Translations under genes and position numbers: made by a program
Shown: positions 33,908 to 46,206 of the stretch, one piece after another
Numbering within the stretch: the first letter of the stretch is position 1
Layout: each line of letters begins with the position of its first letter
Assembly: GCA_002270565.1 (NCBI GenBank)
Contig: NQMI01000068.1
Span: 157,725-221,724, forward strand
Origin: Stenocarpella maydis
Taxonomy: Eukaryota; Ascomycota; Sordariomycetes; Diaporthales; Diaporthaceae
Direction: 5' to 3'
DNA length: 64,000 bases
The notes under the pieces: model-generated
The model's input: only the letters and a program-made list of their open reading frames with translations
Database searches by the model: none
What the model was told of the DNA's origin: nothing

Positions 33908-34016
33908 CTAGAGGAGGGACCTCCATGTATCCAGAGGAGGGGCCTCTAGGAGGAACCTCAACTTACCTAGAGGAAGGGCCCCTAGAGGCCCTCTTAGGGC
34001 CCCCTAGCCCTCTAGG
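33908..34016. repeat. Imperfect tandem and inverted CCTAGAGG/CCTCTAGG repeat cluster
   Basis: About 110 bp begin with CCTAGAGGAGGGACCTC and end with CCCTCTAGG. Between them are TCCAGAGGAGGGGCCTCTAG and CCTAGAGGAAGGGCCCCTAG, so the unit recurs about three times directly and is also self-complementary. Such DNA can fold into hairpins and may be the end of a degenerate mobile element; no transposase frame adjoins it. Confidence 0.8.
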
Positions 34017-34019
34017 TTC

Positions 34020-34165
34020 GTGTTCTCCTATGAGTTAATGAGAATATAGATATTATTACTAATTAAAGGCTAAGAGTTCTGGTGAGCCATCTGGGCGTAT
34101 AATATATTAAGATTCTATTTTTAAACTATTCTGGACGAGTAGTGTAATCTGTCGAGATAAATGCT
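34020..34165. other. AT-rich block adjoining the CCTAGAGG cluster
   Basis: About 145 bp are markedly AT-rich (for example TAATTAAAGG and TATAATATATTAAG) in an otherwise GC-rich region. The edges are sharp. No coding content is seen. Confidence 0.75.
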
Positions 34166-34169
34166 TGCT

Positions 34170-36400
34170 CAAGCCAGCGATTATGAGGCATCAAGGACTG
34201 GGTCAGCAAGGAGTTTCTCAACCACCGCAATTCACAAGACGGTATCGAGGTATTGTCGGAACTGGGGTGACAAGTCGGCAGGACCTCGTGGCTCCTCTCC
34301 CACCCTGTGCAGGAGTGATGATAATCATCTTCTTACAAGGTCTTCTTACCCAAGCTATGCACCCATATGCCTGACCCTTGTTTCCAGAGCCTGACTTCCA
34401 TGGTGACCTCGCCACACTGCACGTTCTTTACGAACCATCAGAACAGGTCGACCAAATCATTCGAGCCACGGGCCCGACAGTACTAGTCCACAGCAATGCA
34501 CAGTGAACGGCTCGCTCCATCACACACCCAGCCCATGGCACCGTGGCAGCAGGTGTATGATATCTCACCCAAGATGAGGAGAGCGCGCTCCGAGTCACTA
34601 GATCCCCTGTCGTGTTATCAGTGTGGAGCACTGGCGTGTTTGAATATCACTGCTGGTCGTGCAGCTTGGGCAGACGGGGGATACGAGTCTCGTTATCCGA
34701 GAGCCTGGCATGCTCTTTGCCGTGGAGCATGATATCTTGAAGATTGTCGAGCGATCTGAGCCTGGAATGTCTGCGGAGAATCCGCATGCCGATGCCCGCG
34801 TCGTGGTAATTGACCCTGTAGGACCATCTATCATGACGCCGGCACATAAAGAATAGGACGGTTTCATTGCTGGCTTGCAACTGGATCCGTCGGAGATTGT
34901 AGGTCCTATATCTCGACCCATATTTCCTCGAGGCTGGCTAGGTCGACGGTGGCATGCTTTGGCCTGGCAGGTCGTCATGGGCTCCGAGGAGGGCCGAGCC
35001 GTAAGAGATCTTTGTGAGCTGTGACTCCATTCGCCTTCCTTTCCATCACTGTCATTAGCGGTACACGCGAAGGCATTTTTAGTCCCGATGAATGAGATCT
35101 TATAGACCTTTCCCAGCCTCCCGGCTCATGAGGTCCGTACATATATCTCGATCTTCAGTACTACACGCGGCCCAATCCACAGATCGCCGGCCAGCAGGAG
35201 GCTGAGGTGGTGGCAACCCAAGGCGATCTCGTCGTTTGGGGAGCGACATACTTTACCGCGCAGGGTTTCGTACTTTGCCTAAAACTGGGGACACTGTGGG
35301 GGGCCTGGGTGGTTCGCCACAGGACTTTGGTGCTCGTCTCAAGGTGCTGAGGATATATCTGAGTGGCCTTTCTTTCAAGATGGGCCTGAAGGGTACTTGC
35401 ATGAGACTGTGAAACAGTATGACTGGCAAGGGCTGCTTTTCCCATGGCCGAACTCATGCAGATAGCCACAGGTGCCTAGGTGGCGGCCAGAGAACAAGAA
35501 GGATCTTTCAACGCACCGGCATCTTGGACTGGCTTGCTATACCTCTGCCTCGAAAATCCCTTTTAACTGTGGCTGGCATCCTCCGAGGCCTCCCGGAATA
35601 CCACAGCGTCGGAGCGTATTTGAAAGACTTGCCGTGAGAGTTACGTGGACATGAAGTGCTCTCATCCCACGTCAAAGCCTTGGAGTGAATGGTCGAACCG
35701 GCACAGGGTCGAGATGAAAGGATGACCTGGAACACGAGGTGCGGCCCTTCTCGAATCAGAATTGACTCATAGCAGGAATTCAGTACCGCACCACTGTGAT
35801 ATACGTTGGTGTATCAGACTACAAGGAAGACTTTGTGCCAGTGGAGTATTGGGGGGGGGGCCGACGTTGGCCGCCGCCCCAGAAGTGCCTCTTAGCAGCG
35901 AAGGGCGATGGACCACCAACAGCGAGCTCCATCCTTACGCATGATACATGGTTGCATGATATGTGACAGTCCGCCGCACCGCGTGAGCGGGGATATGAAG
36001 TGATATTAGCCTCGCAAATAATGTCGCACTCCAGGCCGCATCTGGAAGCCGGTGATGTCGGGATCTTGAATAGACCAGGAATCGAGGTTCCAATATCGCT
36101 GGTGCCCAGCGAAAGGCCACGGCCACTCCAACAAGCTCGAGTCGGTCAGCTGCAAAACACGGCCTTGCCCATCTGTCGCAGGAGGTGTGTCCCCGAGGGC
36201 GGGGGTGTTCGGTTGTTGCCTTGGCTGCCCTGACTGTTGTCGTGGTGAAGTTCGGACGGCCTGGGGGCCCCTGATCCCACCCACATATTCCCAACCTGCC
36301 AGCATGGACTGGTGGAAGAGGGCGAGGTGTGTTGAGACGGACTCGAGCTTACGTGTCGCGTATCCGAAAGGCATGATGTGCCAGCTCAAGATGCCAGTGG
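34170..36400. other. Stretch of short interrupted reading frames, possible decayed coding DNA
   Basis: Several protein-like pieces occur on the plus strand in changing frames, such as HVLYEPSEQVDQIIRATGPT (about 34420-34480), FAVEHDILKIVERSEPGMSA (about 34715-34775) and QQEAEVVATQGDLVVWGATY (about 35190-35250), each broken by stops or frame changes. They could be remnants of a gene or element, but I cannot match them to a family, so this is only a suspicion. Confidence 0.3.
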
Positions 36401-36458
36401 ATCGTCGGTCGGAGTATCAGGAGCCATCCTGTTTCCTTGGCGCTCAAGGGAAGGAAAA

Positions 36459-36494
36459 AAAAAAAAAAAAACACACAACAAAAAAAAAAAAAAG
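36459..36494. repeat. Interrupted poly-A tract
   Basis: Two A runs of about 15-18 bases are separated by CACACAAC. This could be a retroposon-like tail or a simple microsatellite; no element body was recognised. Confidence 0.85.
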
Positions 36495-37442
36495 GGCGCA
36501 CGGAGAGAAGAAGCCACCTAATCCGTTTGTGCTGCTGGTTGAACGCGGGATGCAGCTGTCCTGGAGTTTCCAGCCAGTGACGCGGGCCTATGGTCAGACG
36601 TGCAGATGTATGCGCGGTGATATCGTGTGATGGATGGCACACCAAGACGGGAAAGGGACGTCAAACCGAAAAAAGAAAAGGACAGACAGCACGACAGGCC
36701 AGGCACCGACGCTGGGATGACCCAAGTTTCATCGGAGTGTTGTTGCGGATCAACCAGAGCAGGTGAAACCGTCTTGATCTTGTTGAAGCGAGAGGCGGGG
36801 GCAGAGGCAGGCAGGGCAGAGGCAGAGGCAGAGGGATCGGATCAGTGGCGGGGGGGGCGCGGGCCCGGCCAGAATCGAGATCCGATAGGCTTGTGAGGCC
36901 TGCTCGGATCTGCGCAGGGGACCTGCTAGGCACATGGCACGCCCCACAAGGCGGGAAAAGCTTAGCAGGATACGGACATCGACCCCTCGGGCCAGGCAGC
37001 CCAGGGTGCTCCCAGGCCTCGGCATCCATCCCATCGTCGACGTCGGGTGGGTGTGAGGAAGCACCCACACAACCACCCGCCCGTGCTACCGACAGGGCGG
37101 CGTCCATGGTTACGATTGGCTCATCACCTCGGGCCCTCGAGCCCTGCGCTGGCGCTGCCCAAACAGGAAGGCCGGACACCGCGTCATCGGACGGCCTTGC
37201 ACATATATAGCGAGCCTGCCTGCCAATCCTCCTTGCCGCCCTGGGGGAAGCGGGATATGGGCTGACTGTTCTCCTCAACCTTGTTCCGGGGGTGGCAGCA
37301 ACGACAGCCAACAGACACAGCATCACCCGCCACCACCATCACCACCACCACCACCGCACCGCCACCAACACCCACCACACGAACAGGAAACACGGACAGG
37401 CCCAGACCAGGACGGGACAGCCAGCACAAAAGAGACATAGCC

Positions 37443-38643
37443 ATGTCGAGCCACACCCGCCCAAAACTCACCGCCGGCGACATCTCCAGCCTGCTCGGCG
37501 CCCTCCCCGCCGTCGCTGCCACCATCTTGTCCTTCTTCCTCTCCAACTCGTGGCGCCAGTGGAGGCAGGGCATCCTGTGCGCCAGGTCCCTGCGCCGCAA
37601 CGCCGCCGCCAGCTTCGGCACCGCCATCGGCCTGCTCAAGCCCCGCCAGCTCCGCGCCTTCGTGTCCACAACCACCGGCAAGACAGTCGCCGACTACTGT
37701 GCCGCCAATGACCTGGACCACCAGCCCGTACTGGTCGAGAACCCGGATGGCTTCCCCCCGGCCATGCTGCACTTCATCGACTGCAAGCTGGCCCAGAAGG
37801 GGCCCATCCTGCTGTACTTTCAGTATGTCTGCATTCCTCTTGTACATCCCCCCCCCCTCCGCTGTCCATCGTGGCTGACCAGATCAAAGCGGCGGCGGCT
37901 ACATCGTGCCCCTCCACTCGCCCGCCTTCGCAGTCTCGTCGGCCCGCATCGCGCGCGCCTCACCCGTGCTCCTCGAGTACACCCTGGTGCCCGAGTGCGA
38001 GTACCCGGGCCAGCTGTCCCAGGCCGCCGCCGCCCTCCGCCTGATCCTGCAGCACCGCAGCCCGGCCGACATCATCATCGCCGGCGAGTCGGCCGGCGGC
38101 AACATGGCCCTCGCCATCCTGGCCCACCTGCAGCAGCCCAAGCCGGGCATCACCCCACTGGCCCTCCCAGGCGCCGCTCCGCACAACAGGTTCAGGGGCG
38201 CCGTCGCCATCTCCCCGCGCACCGCCAACCTGGCCACCGCCGAGAGCTTCCGCACCAACTCGGGCAAGGACTTCATGAGCGAGCAAAGTCTCTTCGCCAT
38301 CACCGCCAACTGGAAGCCCGAGGCCGACGTCTGGGCCGCCCCCGTGCTGGCCCCCAGGGGGTTCTGGAACGGCCTCAGGGCCGAGAAGCTGCTGCTGGTC
38401 GTCGGCGCCGACGAGGTCTACCGCGACGACGTCTGCCACACGGCCAAGATGATGGGCGCCCGCGAGGTTGGCGTGGGGTCCCTCGACGCCAAGACAAAGG
38501 CCCCCAGGGGCGGCAGTGGCCTGGACGCGCAGCTCATCATCTGCCCCAACGAGATGCACTGCCAGGCGAGCCTGGACATGTCGCTAGGCATCCGGGACGG
38601 CCACATGACGAGGGGGGTGGCTGGTTGGCTGGCGGGATGTTGA
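37443..38643 (+). CDS. Alpha/beta-hydrolase (hydrolase-3 / hormone-sensitive-lipase type)
   Basis: Exons 37443-37822 and 37890-38643, split by a 67-nt intron (GTATGT donor, GCTGACC branch), give 377 residues. The splice creates YFHGGGYIVP, the HGGG oxyanion-hole motif of this family. The nucleophile elbow is GESAGGN. A likely acidic residue lies in LLVVGADEVYRDD and the catalytic His in CPNEMHCQ near the end. A hydrophobic segment near the N-terminus (LLGALPAVAATILSFFLS) may anchor the protein in a membrane, as in fungal steryl-acetyl or lipid deacetylases, but the substrate is unknown. The ATG at 37443 is the first in frame (context gccATG). The 5' leader is CAC-repeat rich. Codon use is strongly C-ending, as in the housekeeping genes here. 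Confidence 0.85.
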
Positions 38644-39437
38644 CATCGAGGGAGGGAACCGGGGCAGGCCATTGTATATAACCTTTGCACACAGCCCACG
38701 CACTCGTCCGATTGTGACGTGTTTTGCATCTCAGACATGGCCTGTGATCTAGGCTGTAAGAGACCGAAGGGGAGATTAGAGACCGCAAGGTTGAGTGCAT
38801 TGTCATATTCGCCGTACGAGAGGCTTCGTCGTCAAGGGTGGGTGCTACCCGTCAGTAGCAAGCAAGGGATGGCCGGCCCTCGATCTGACAAAGGCGAAGG
38901 AGCACGTCCATGGTGTTTCCCGTACACCTGGTACTTGGAGAAGGAGCGATATCGATGTCATGATCAAGCATCGATACCCCTGCCGTGACTGCACAATAGA
39001 ATCATTATCGATGTCAGCCATCCCAGGTGCTCCAAGCCTCGATGTCGTCTTTGAGGCTGTAAGCAGACGCAATGAACGTCCCCGTGTGCCATGCAACGGC
39101 AGTGCATCGTGATCGGCAAACACTTTGCGTGTCAAACAGATCAAGCAGATGAACCTAGCACGACACACGGTCCGGTCTTGTGAAGACCTCTCGTGAGAAC
39201 AATCACTTGGGTGGCATGTCCAGGTTCCAACTGCGGACGGCTCCATCCCACCGTGCGCGCCGCCAGGAATAACAACATCGAAACAAGGCCCGTCGTGTCC
39301 TATTGTGGCCCAGGGGAAGTAAGGGCTCAACTCTTTCTCTTCGTTCTACCACATGATAAAGGAAGTTGCAATAAATCTGACGCGTCACGCCACAAGCATC
39401 GGGAGTAGTGACTAGCCTGCGTCTTATCAGACTCTGA
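38644..39437. other. Convergent intergenic region
   Basis: About 790 bp between the ends of the hydrolase (+) and F-box (-) genes. No repeat or RNA was noticed. Confidence 0.5.
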
Positions 39438-42400
39438 TCAATACCGTAACACGCCTTTGCCCTTGCCGCTTGTCTCCAGGGGCGGGAAAGCATCCTCCTC
39501 TATGCCAAGACCGGTGTTCTGAGATTTCTGTCTCCGCTCCTCCTCCTCCAGACTCAGTCGAATGGCGAGCGCAAGGTCATCGTCGACCTCATTGACGTGA
39601 TTCGGTGACGGACTTGTTGGCCTACCTTGACTGGACGCTCGTCCACCCTGTCGGGCCGAGGTATGGGACTGACTTCCTGTACCCGCAACTGAGGTGGATT
39701 GCTTCTCTTTGGTTGGTTTGTATCTCACGTGAAACTCCAAGTCTGTTGAACTGCTTGCTCGAGGTGACTGGCTCACCTCGTTCACGCCTTCCATGAGAGA
39801 CAGCCTCAGGGCTCGTTGGATTTGCTGCTCATAATCGTCGTCGTCAGAAGCGACTTGGGCCGGCCCGGCTGCGGGAGCGATACCACCTGGTGGACTCCAC
39901 CCAGCCATGCTAGGATCTGGTGTGACCGTATCGAGGCTGCCAAATGACGAGGTGTTTTCACCAATGTCTGCTGCGGAGCCGTTATCGCTGGCACTAGTAC
40001 GCCGCTGTTCATCGAGCAAGAAAGCCTCCTCAGATACCATCTGTGCATATGTGATGGCCTCTTCCTCGGTCAGGTCGCCCAAGCCAACCCCGAAGCGTTT
40101 CCGAAGCCTAGCATCCTCTCGCGCGCTGTCCCTTTCCTCACGGCGAAGCTCGGCCTCTTCGGCGGCGATGTAGCCCATCACGGCATCTCCTTGACGGCGA
40201 CTTGATAGTTTCCCGTGGATGTCTGAGTGCCGCGGACGACGTCTACGGCTGAAGCTTTGCAAGGTTGAGCTGTAAGTCCAGTAGCGCACAAACGTCCCAA
40301 AGCACAGGATTCCTCGCAAAATCGTTGGATCTGGGTCCAAGAAAATGGCGGGACATGTCGAGTAGTCCGCATGCCGCAAGGCTGGATTGGCATTCAGAAT
40401 GTGGCGCGGAGCCCGACCAGAAGATCGCGAGCTCAGTGTTCGGATGGGTTCCGTCGAAGACGCTAAGGGGTCCCAAGCCTGTACGAGCCCATCGCTTCCT
40501 CCGTGGACAAGATACAACGCCGAGATTGCCAGGCTCGTGACGTCGGGGGATTCCGTCTGGACAGTAAACACCGGTTCGACTACGTCTGAGGTGTCGCGCA
40601 CGTTCCAGACCAGGATCTTCCCATGGTCACTGCCTACACCAAAGAAGCGAGCTCTTCGCCCGGGAATCTCCCCAGTAGTCTGCCCCGAAATCGGCGTGGT
40701 GGCTCCCGATTTCAGGTGCTGGGAGTCGGTATTGAGAGGATCTTCAAACGGTGCCAGAAGCGCGGGAATGCAGTTGTCCAAGGCAACGACTGTGACCTGG
40801 GCCTTGCCCAGTTTCTTCAGAGCCAGCCTCGATGTTTGCCATTCCGCAGCCCGTGCCGCACCTGTCGTATCTGGGTTTCGAGGTCCCGGAGAGGGGGCCA
40901 AGACAGGAGCATTGGCACGAGATCCGAAGACGGACTTGACTGGCGTGGGCGAAAGGGCATCTGGACTGAGGGCAGTTGGCGTGGAAATCTTCGAGTTGTC
41001 AGTCGCCCCGAGAGTAGATCTGCTGTAGCGAAGAATCTCGGCAGGCTGTTCCTCATCCTGTCCACTGCGAATGGATAGGATTATCTCCTCGGCGAAGTCT
41101 ACTTCGAGTTGCCTTCGCATGCCCCAACCCTCACAAACTTTCCTGAAGTGAGCTGGCTCGTAGCGAAGATATTTCTCGATCTCCCGAGCCTCAGCGATCA
41201 TTTGGCCCTTACTCAGAGACATGGCGTCACAAGGCGAGCGTGGCGAGTACGCACCGCGCACGGCATTTTTATCGAGACCATCCGGGCGCGCTTGACGGCG
41301 CGTCGACTCGATCAGTTCCCAATATACAGTGCGACCAGCGATCCAAGCAGATTTGGTGGCGTCTGATGTCTTTCTTGTAGCCTCAACGGGTGAAACTGGA
41401 GTCTGCGTCAAGACGAAGCATTCCCCAAGAGCATTGAGAGCGCATGCCCAGACGCGACCCAATGACATCCGTTTTTGATTAAAACTGTCATCGACCTTGA
41501 GAGCAACGATCGGGACACCAGGGCTAAGGACCCAGCGTGCCGTCATGTCTCCAGCCTTGTACTGAGGACCCGCAAAATCATGACCGAGAGCGTACGCGGT
41601 GACAACACCCAGTGTCGACGCAGTCATCATTCCGATCATATTTTGTGTCATCGAGGGGACCGCCGAGGACTTGGCGATCCAGACACTGCAGATCGATTCC
41701 AACAGCTCTGGGATCTTGGGGACTTCAGGGCTCATGTCGATGATGCTGTCCTGCCCGCCAAGATACCTACCGCGCAGCTCGTTGGTCGCACGGAAGTACG
41801 GGCGACCGCCGGGAAAACCCTCACCTCCGACCATACCGTATGGCTGACTTACGTCCATCACATTGTATACTGCAGCGGGGCCATCTCCAACGCCAAAGGG
41901 CTCCAGATTCGGAAAGAGCTCATCCAGTTGAGCGAACGAAAAAGGGTCGTCGAGACCCCATTTCTCTACCTTTCCACTCGAAGGGTCGCTAACAGTGGAG
42001 ACACACAAGTCGCTCGTGCCGACGATGACCCTTGGGCCCTTTTTGTTGTGCTCAAACACCGCGTGAATGTTGCTGATCATCCATGGTAGCTTAGTATTGT
42101 AGGTGAGAACGGCGCTGGCTTTCTTGGATGCATTTCCAGGCCTCAGGTTGTTCCCCGCTCTGGCTCCGGGCTTACCGCGGGCTATGCTACGCAGGAGCCG
42201 GGTCCGCAGAAGATACTCGCTCCGCCACGAGGCCAGTGAGGTCAAGCGGGTGAAGTATCGAAATTCCGATCGCACTTTGTTGGCGTCCTCGGAGTCCGCA
42301 TCTTGGATTGTCTTCTTCTGGGAAGCACCCAGAGCTTCCTGGCCGGGAAAGTAACGCAGAAAGGCCATGCGCCACGCGTGCGGTTCAGCAATCAACGCGT

Positions 42401-42912
42401 AGAAACGCTTCGACACGAGTGCGACTGAGCCGTGAGAGTCCGGGTGGAGGTGCGACAGGATCTGCGTCAGGATTTCTGCAGAGCACATATTAGCCAAGGT
42501 GGCTCTTCTCAAAAACATGCTCGAGTGACAAACCATTGGGGCAGTCCGTCAGCGACGGACCCGCCGACGAAGGGCTAGGCCGCTTCGTGACCTTGAAGCC
42601 CGTCGGGATGCTCGGTATCACAGCATGCTCGTAGGCAGATATACGCTCCCCAGGAAGAGCGGGGCGGCCCTCGTGGCTGCCCGATGCGTGCTGTTCTTCG
42701 CCAGTCTCACCCTTGTTGACTCCCCTCAGGACCGGGCTTGCGCCACTTGCAACACTGCCGGACGGGAGACTGTAGAACAAAGGCTGTGGGCTCCTGTCGA
42801 TAGGGCCCATTTCAGGAGAACGAAAGCCATCTTGGGCGGTAGTTTGTTGTTGGGAAGCAGGAGCGGCTGTAGAGGGTTCGTGGTCTATACTCTTGGTTGG
42901 CTCTGTGTGCAT
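39438..42912 (-). CDS. F-box protein with WD-like repeats and C-terminal UIMs (Ufo1-like)
   Basis: Exons 42912-42534 and 42475-39438, with a 58-nt intron, give 1138 residues. The join yields DCPNEILTQILSHLHPDSHG followed by SVALVSKRFYALIAEPHAW, a complete F-box (about 124-165) that splicing creates across the exon border. The central part has WD-like pieces (FFGVGSDHGKILVWNVRD; LVHGGSDGLVQAWDPLA). Near the C-terminus are two ubiquitin-interacting motifs, DYEQQIQRALRLSLMEGVNE (about 1007-1026) and DDDLALAIRLSLEEEERR (about 1091-1108), and a weaker UIM-like helix (EEEAITYAQMVSEEAFLLDE). F-box, beta-propeller and UIMs in this order are the layout of yeast Ufo1, an SCF adaptor that targets proteins such as Ho and uses its UIMs for its own turnover. 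The N-terminal 120 residues are disordered. It is longer than Ufo1 (668). Confidence 0.85.
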
Positions 42913-45900
42913 GGAACTTCCGGGAGACTCGGTCGGGTGGGGTCAGACTGCGCAAAACTGACATGCACAGCCGAAGAAGAGCAGTTGGTCTTGGAAGATG
43001 CGTGGTGAATGCCTTTATTGCTTCGAGGGGGTTTGTTGTGGCGAAGGTCCTTTGATGACGTGATGAATGTCAAAGTACGGTGGTGGACTGGGCGAATGTT
43101 TGGCGTTGACGCCAATGCTTGGGAGGCGACGGTAAGATAAGAGGCTTATCCTTATCACCTGCGATAAGGCTTGGATAATCACCGCAGGTTACTCCCAAGG
43201 TCACGAAGCACTGGAGTGTACTACCTCATTCTTATGTTCTACAGGCGAACGGCCTGGCAGAATATGAAGTTTGGCAACCATAAGTTCCCCTCCGCGCTCA
43301 CGGAGCCAGCTGATCTCGGCAACTTGCGTAGACAGCCCGAGACATTCTTCTCTCACTGCCTGTGGGGCCCGCGACTGATTCCCGCGATGCACTGCGAAAC
43401 GTAACAAGCAGTACGGCCTCGGTGCGAAGCCGGTGCCGCGTCCCTCTTCTAGAGCCACTGGTAGACAAAATAACCAAGAGTTTGCATTGATATCTCTCAG
43501 CGCACCCGCGCTTGCACCGGAGGAGTGACGAACCCCCCAGGAGCTGTCGCCGTGCCTGATCGTTTGGGTCCAGAATGGGACCATCATTTATGGTTTTCTG
43601 ACCGGGCAGAAAGGGGAGGGCGCCTCGACGAATGACAGGTCGGCCTGGGCTACCGTACTACGTACCCAGTCCAGCCTCAGCAGGTCGCAAGCTGATATCT
43701 CCAAATTTGTCTCCTCTGACAAAACCTAGCCAAATGCCGCGCCACGCCTGCACGGACCCGATGACGCGTTTCACCTGGATGCATCGTGATGGATGTAGAA
43801 GGTGGGAAATAAAATGCTGCCTGGATGCAAGAGCGCCGTCATTCTTGGCGCAGCCAGAAGCTAAATCAAATCATGGGGCAGAGATCAAACGGGCAGTCGA
43901 AAAGACCATGATGCAGCCTTGGCGGAATAGTGATAGTCAGTACCTGGCCTATCGAAGCAGGCCTCGGGAGAGTGTGCCAGACTCGCCCGGCCCATTCGAC
44001 AGACCCGAAAAGAGAGTTCAAGAACGAGACAAACAGGCTATGTGTAGGGTTGAGAACTGCTGTCTGCAATTTATTAAGAACTATACTATAGTACCGGCTG
44101 TCCGACTACATAATTTGCCTAGTGTCTTAACAAATAATGCGCACCTGTAAGCTTACTCGACGGCCATGGAGTCCCCCAAAAGCCTCTCGAGTGTGAAGGC
44201 CAATAAAACACCCATCGTATTCGGCCCAAAACTGGTTTGACCTCCAGACCATTATTGGACTGGACGTGTCAGATCACGGCGGGTCCTCATGACATGTCCT
44301 GCATGTAGACAGTAGAGACAGAAATGTGTTTGAACACGTTGCACTACAGTGGAAAACGGATGCACCCACACCTGAGCGTGGTTAGTGGCCTCATATAGTG
44401 GCTCCCTGGACTTAACAGAATATAAACATTTGTGGAGAGACAGAGACAGGATGAGGTAGCACGCGGTACCAAACTTCGGAGAATTGGAGTTGACCGCAGG
44501 CCAAGGCGGCGATTGACAATGAATTTGGCCGTGCGTGCTTGGTGCTATTCAACTCCGCCTATACTATATACACAGCAGGTCCCCGGGGGGTATCTTGCTG
44601 TATCAAATAATTGACCACCAGGAGCCGCCGGGAACTGATTCTAGGCCTGGGACAATCCTGATCCAGCAGAAGAAGACAACAAATTAATTGGGGCGGAGGA
44701 TCCGCCGTTCATCAGGACCTTTAGTGTATGGGGGGGGGTTGGGTGCTGACTGCGCGGGAAATGGCCAATTAGCGGGTGCCCTCCCAGGCCCTCGGGTCTC
44801 GCAGCCCCAAGGATCGTCGCTTCCGGGTGGTCGGTATAGCTGAGCCCAGCACAGCGGTACGTGCCGCTCCAGTGCCGCCATCGCAGTGGGCTCCCTGTTC
44901 CCAGGCAGGCGGGATGGCCGGCCGGCAACAGCGTTTGCGCTTGATTCTTGGCCTCAGCTGGCCACTGAGACAAGCACGCCGCTGGCAAGCTGCTAGGCCG
45001 GGCCCTGAAACTTGGCTGCGCCAGCCCCAGGTCGTTTGACAGCTCATCCACGGTGGTACAAGCCTGGGACAAGCCCCCCCTTGCCCGTCCGGGTGGGGTG
45101 ATCACCAAGGGGCATGCGGGGGGGGGGAAGCCTTGCAACTTGTGGATCCTGGGCTCCCACTCCGCCGGTATCAGGGAGGATCAAAGGCCAGCCCCCCGCT
45201 CAGCGAGCAAGTGCCGCTGGCCGTGTGTCGTGACACCTGTCCGACTCCCAACGCATCATCCCCGGATCCGAGGCAGACAAAGGCCAATCGCGGAGCTGCA
45301 GCGTAGCGGTGTGTGTTCATGGGAGAAACCCGGCCAAGGTTACGCCGAGACACGCCATATCTAGTGTAGTCGTGCGAGTCAGGGGCCGGTGCCAGTGTGC
45401 CGGGACGTTAATCGATAGCATGAGTCATGGGCCCAGGGTTAATCTCGAGGTGGGCGGGCAGGTGGGTCAGGAAGCGGTCGAGGTGGTACTCGGTCAGTTC
45501 GGTGCATGTACACACAGCACGACGGATATACGGAGTACTGTATGTACGCATACCAGATACGCACAACAACTGGGAGGGCGGGCCGTGGGTGTGGCTTTTG
45601 TCTCTTCCGTGGTTGGGCTTTCGCTATGTCACCTGCAAGGCCGCGGGGTGTGACAGTCCAGGCGATGGAACTCTAATATTAATCAGGATCTCAACGGTGG
45701 TTCGGCCGGGTGCCATTGTGCAAAGAGGTGTCGCCGTCCCCCTCCCGGGACGTGGGGGGTACTCCCTGTGTTATGGGGCCGAAGGTTTCGTTGTCGCGGT
45801 CTGGCTGTCAGGCTGGATTGTATTCTCCGTACGCTATTCCGTACTGCAGGCAGCGTGGTGGTGGCAATCGACCTCGTTGCGGAGAATGGACCTTGCCATG

Positions 45901-46014
45901 CTGGCGTCGGGTGGGGACGCAGGACCGACCCAGCAGCGTGGTTACTCCCGAGCATTGCAGACCCCCTCCAGCCCGGGTGCTTGCAGCAGACCACTAGACA
46001 GCCTACATTGTACA

Positions 46015-46206
46015 CTACACCACAAGCGGCCGTAGCCCCTTGTGCCCAGATCTGGTGGTGAACCTGAAGACAGCCTGGCCGCCGAGCAGGCATTCTAGCG
46101 CTGCATCCTTTGGAACAAAAGCGGCGCCTGTGGAGAGGAAAGCAGCATGAGCTGGCAGCATGGCTGTTCCGACCACCAGCGCCAGGGCGGCGATGCATCG
46201 GAGCAT
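46015..46206 (-). CDS. Candidate small secreted protein (orphan)
   Basis: From the ATG at 46206 a 63-residue product has a textbook signal peptide: MLRC, then a hydrophobic core IAALALVVGTAML, then PAHA|AF as an A-x-A cleavage site. The mature part is about 40 residues with a single Cys. The same frame is open upstream through two more ATGs, which would hide the signal. No homologue is recognised, and a donor-like AGGTTC near the end leaves room for a further exon. It sits alone in gene-poor DNA, a setting where fungal effectors are often found, but a chance ORF is quite possible. Confidence 0.25.
   Translation of the reverse strand: MLRCIAALALVVGTAMLPAHAAFLSTGAAFVPKDAALECLLGGQAVFRFTTRSGHKGLRPLVV

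Larger units (their letters stand above)
30240..37442. other. Gene-poor island of 7.2 kb
   Basis: No intact gene can be supported. From left to right it holds the promoter of the membrane-protein gene, a TACCTAGGTA (31146-31155), a (GAC)26 tract, GC-rich sequence with meaningless long frames, another TACCTAGGTA (33798-33807), a CCTAGAGG repeat cluster (33908-34016), an AT-rich block (34020-34165), about 2.2 kb of interrupted frames (34170-36400), an A-rich tract (36459-36494) and the leader of the alpha/beta hydrolase gene with CAC-rich repeats (37320-37375). Confidence 0.6.

Noticed and set aside
36459..36494. A-rich tract as the tail of a retroposon
   Set aside because: No reverse-transcriptase or element body precedes it and no target duplication was found, so it is reported only as a simple repeat.
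45427..46035. Plus-strand frame of 202 codons
   Set aside because: Trp/Gly/Val-rich translation with no recognisable domain, starting at a weak context and overlapping the TACGGAGTA motif. I could not support it.
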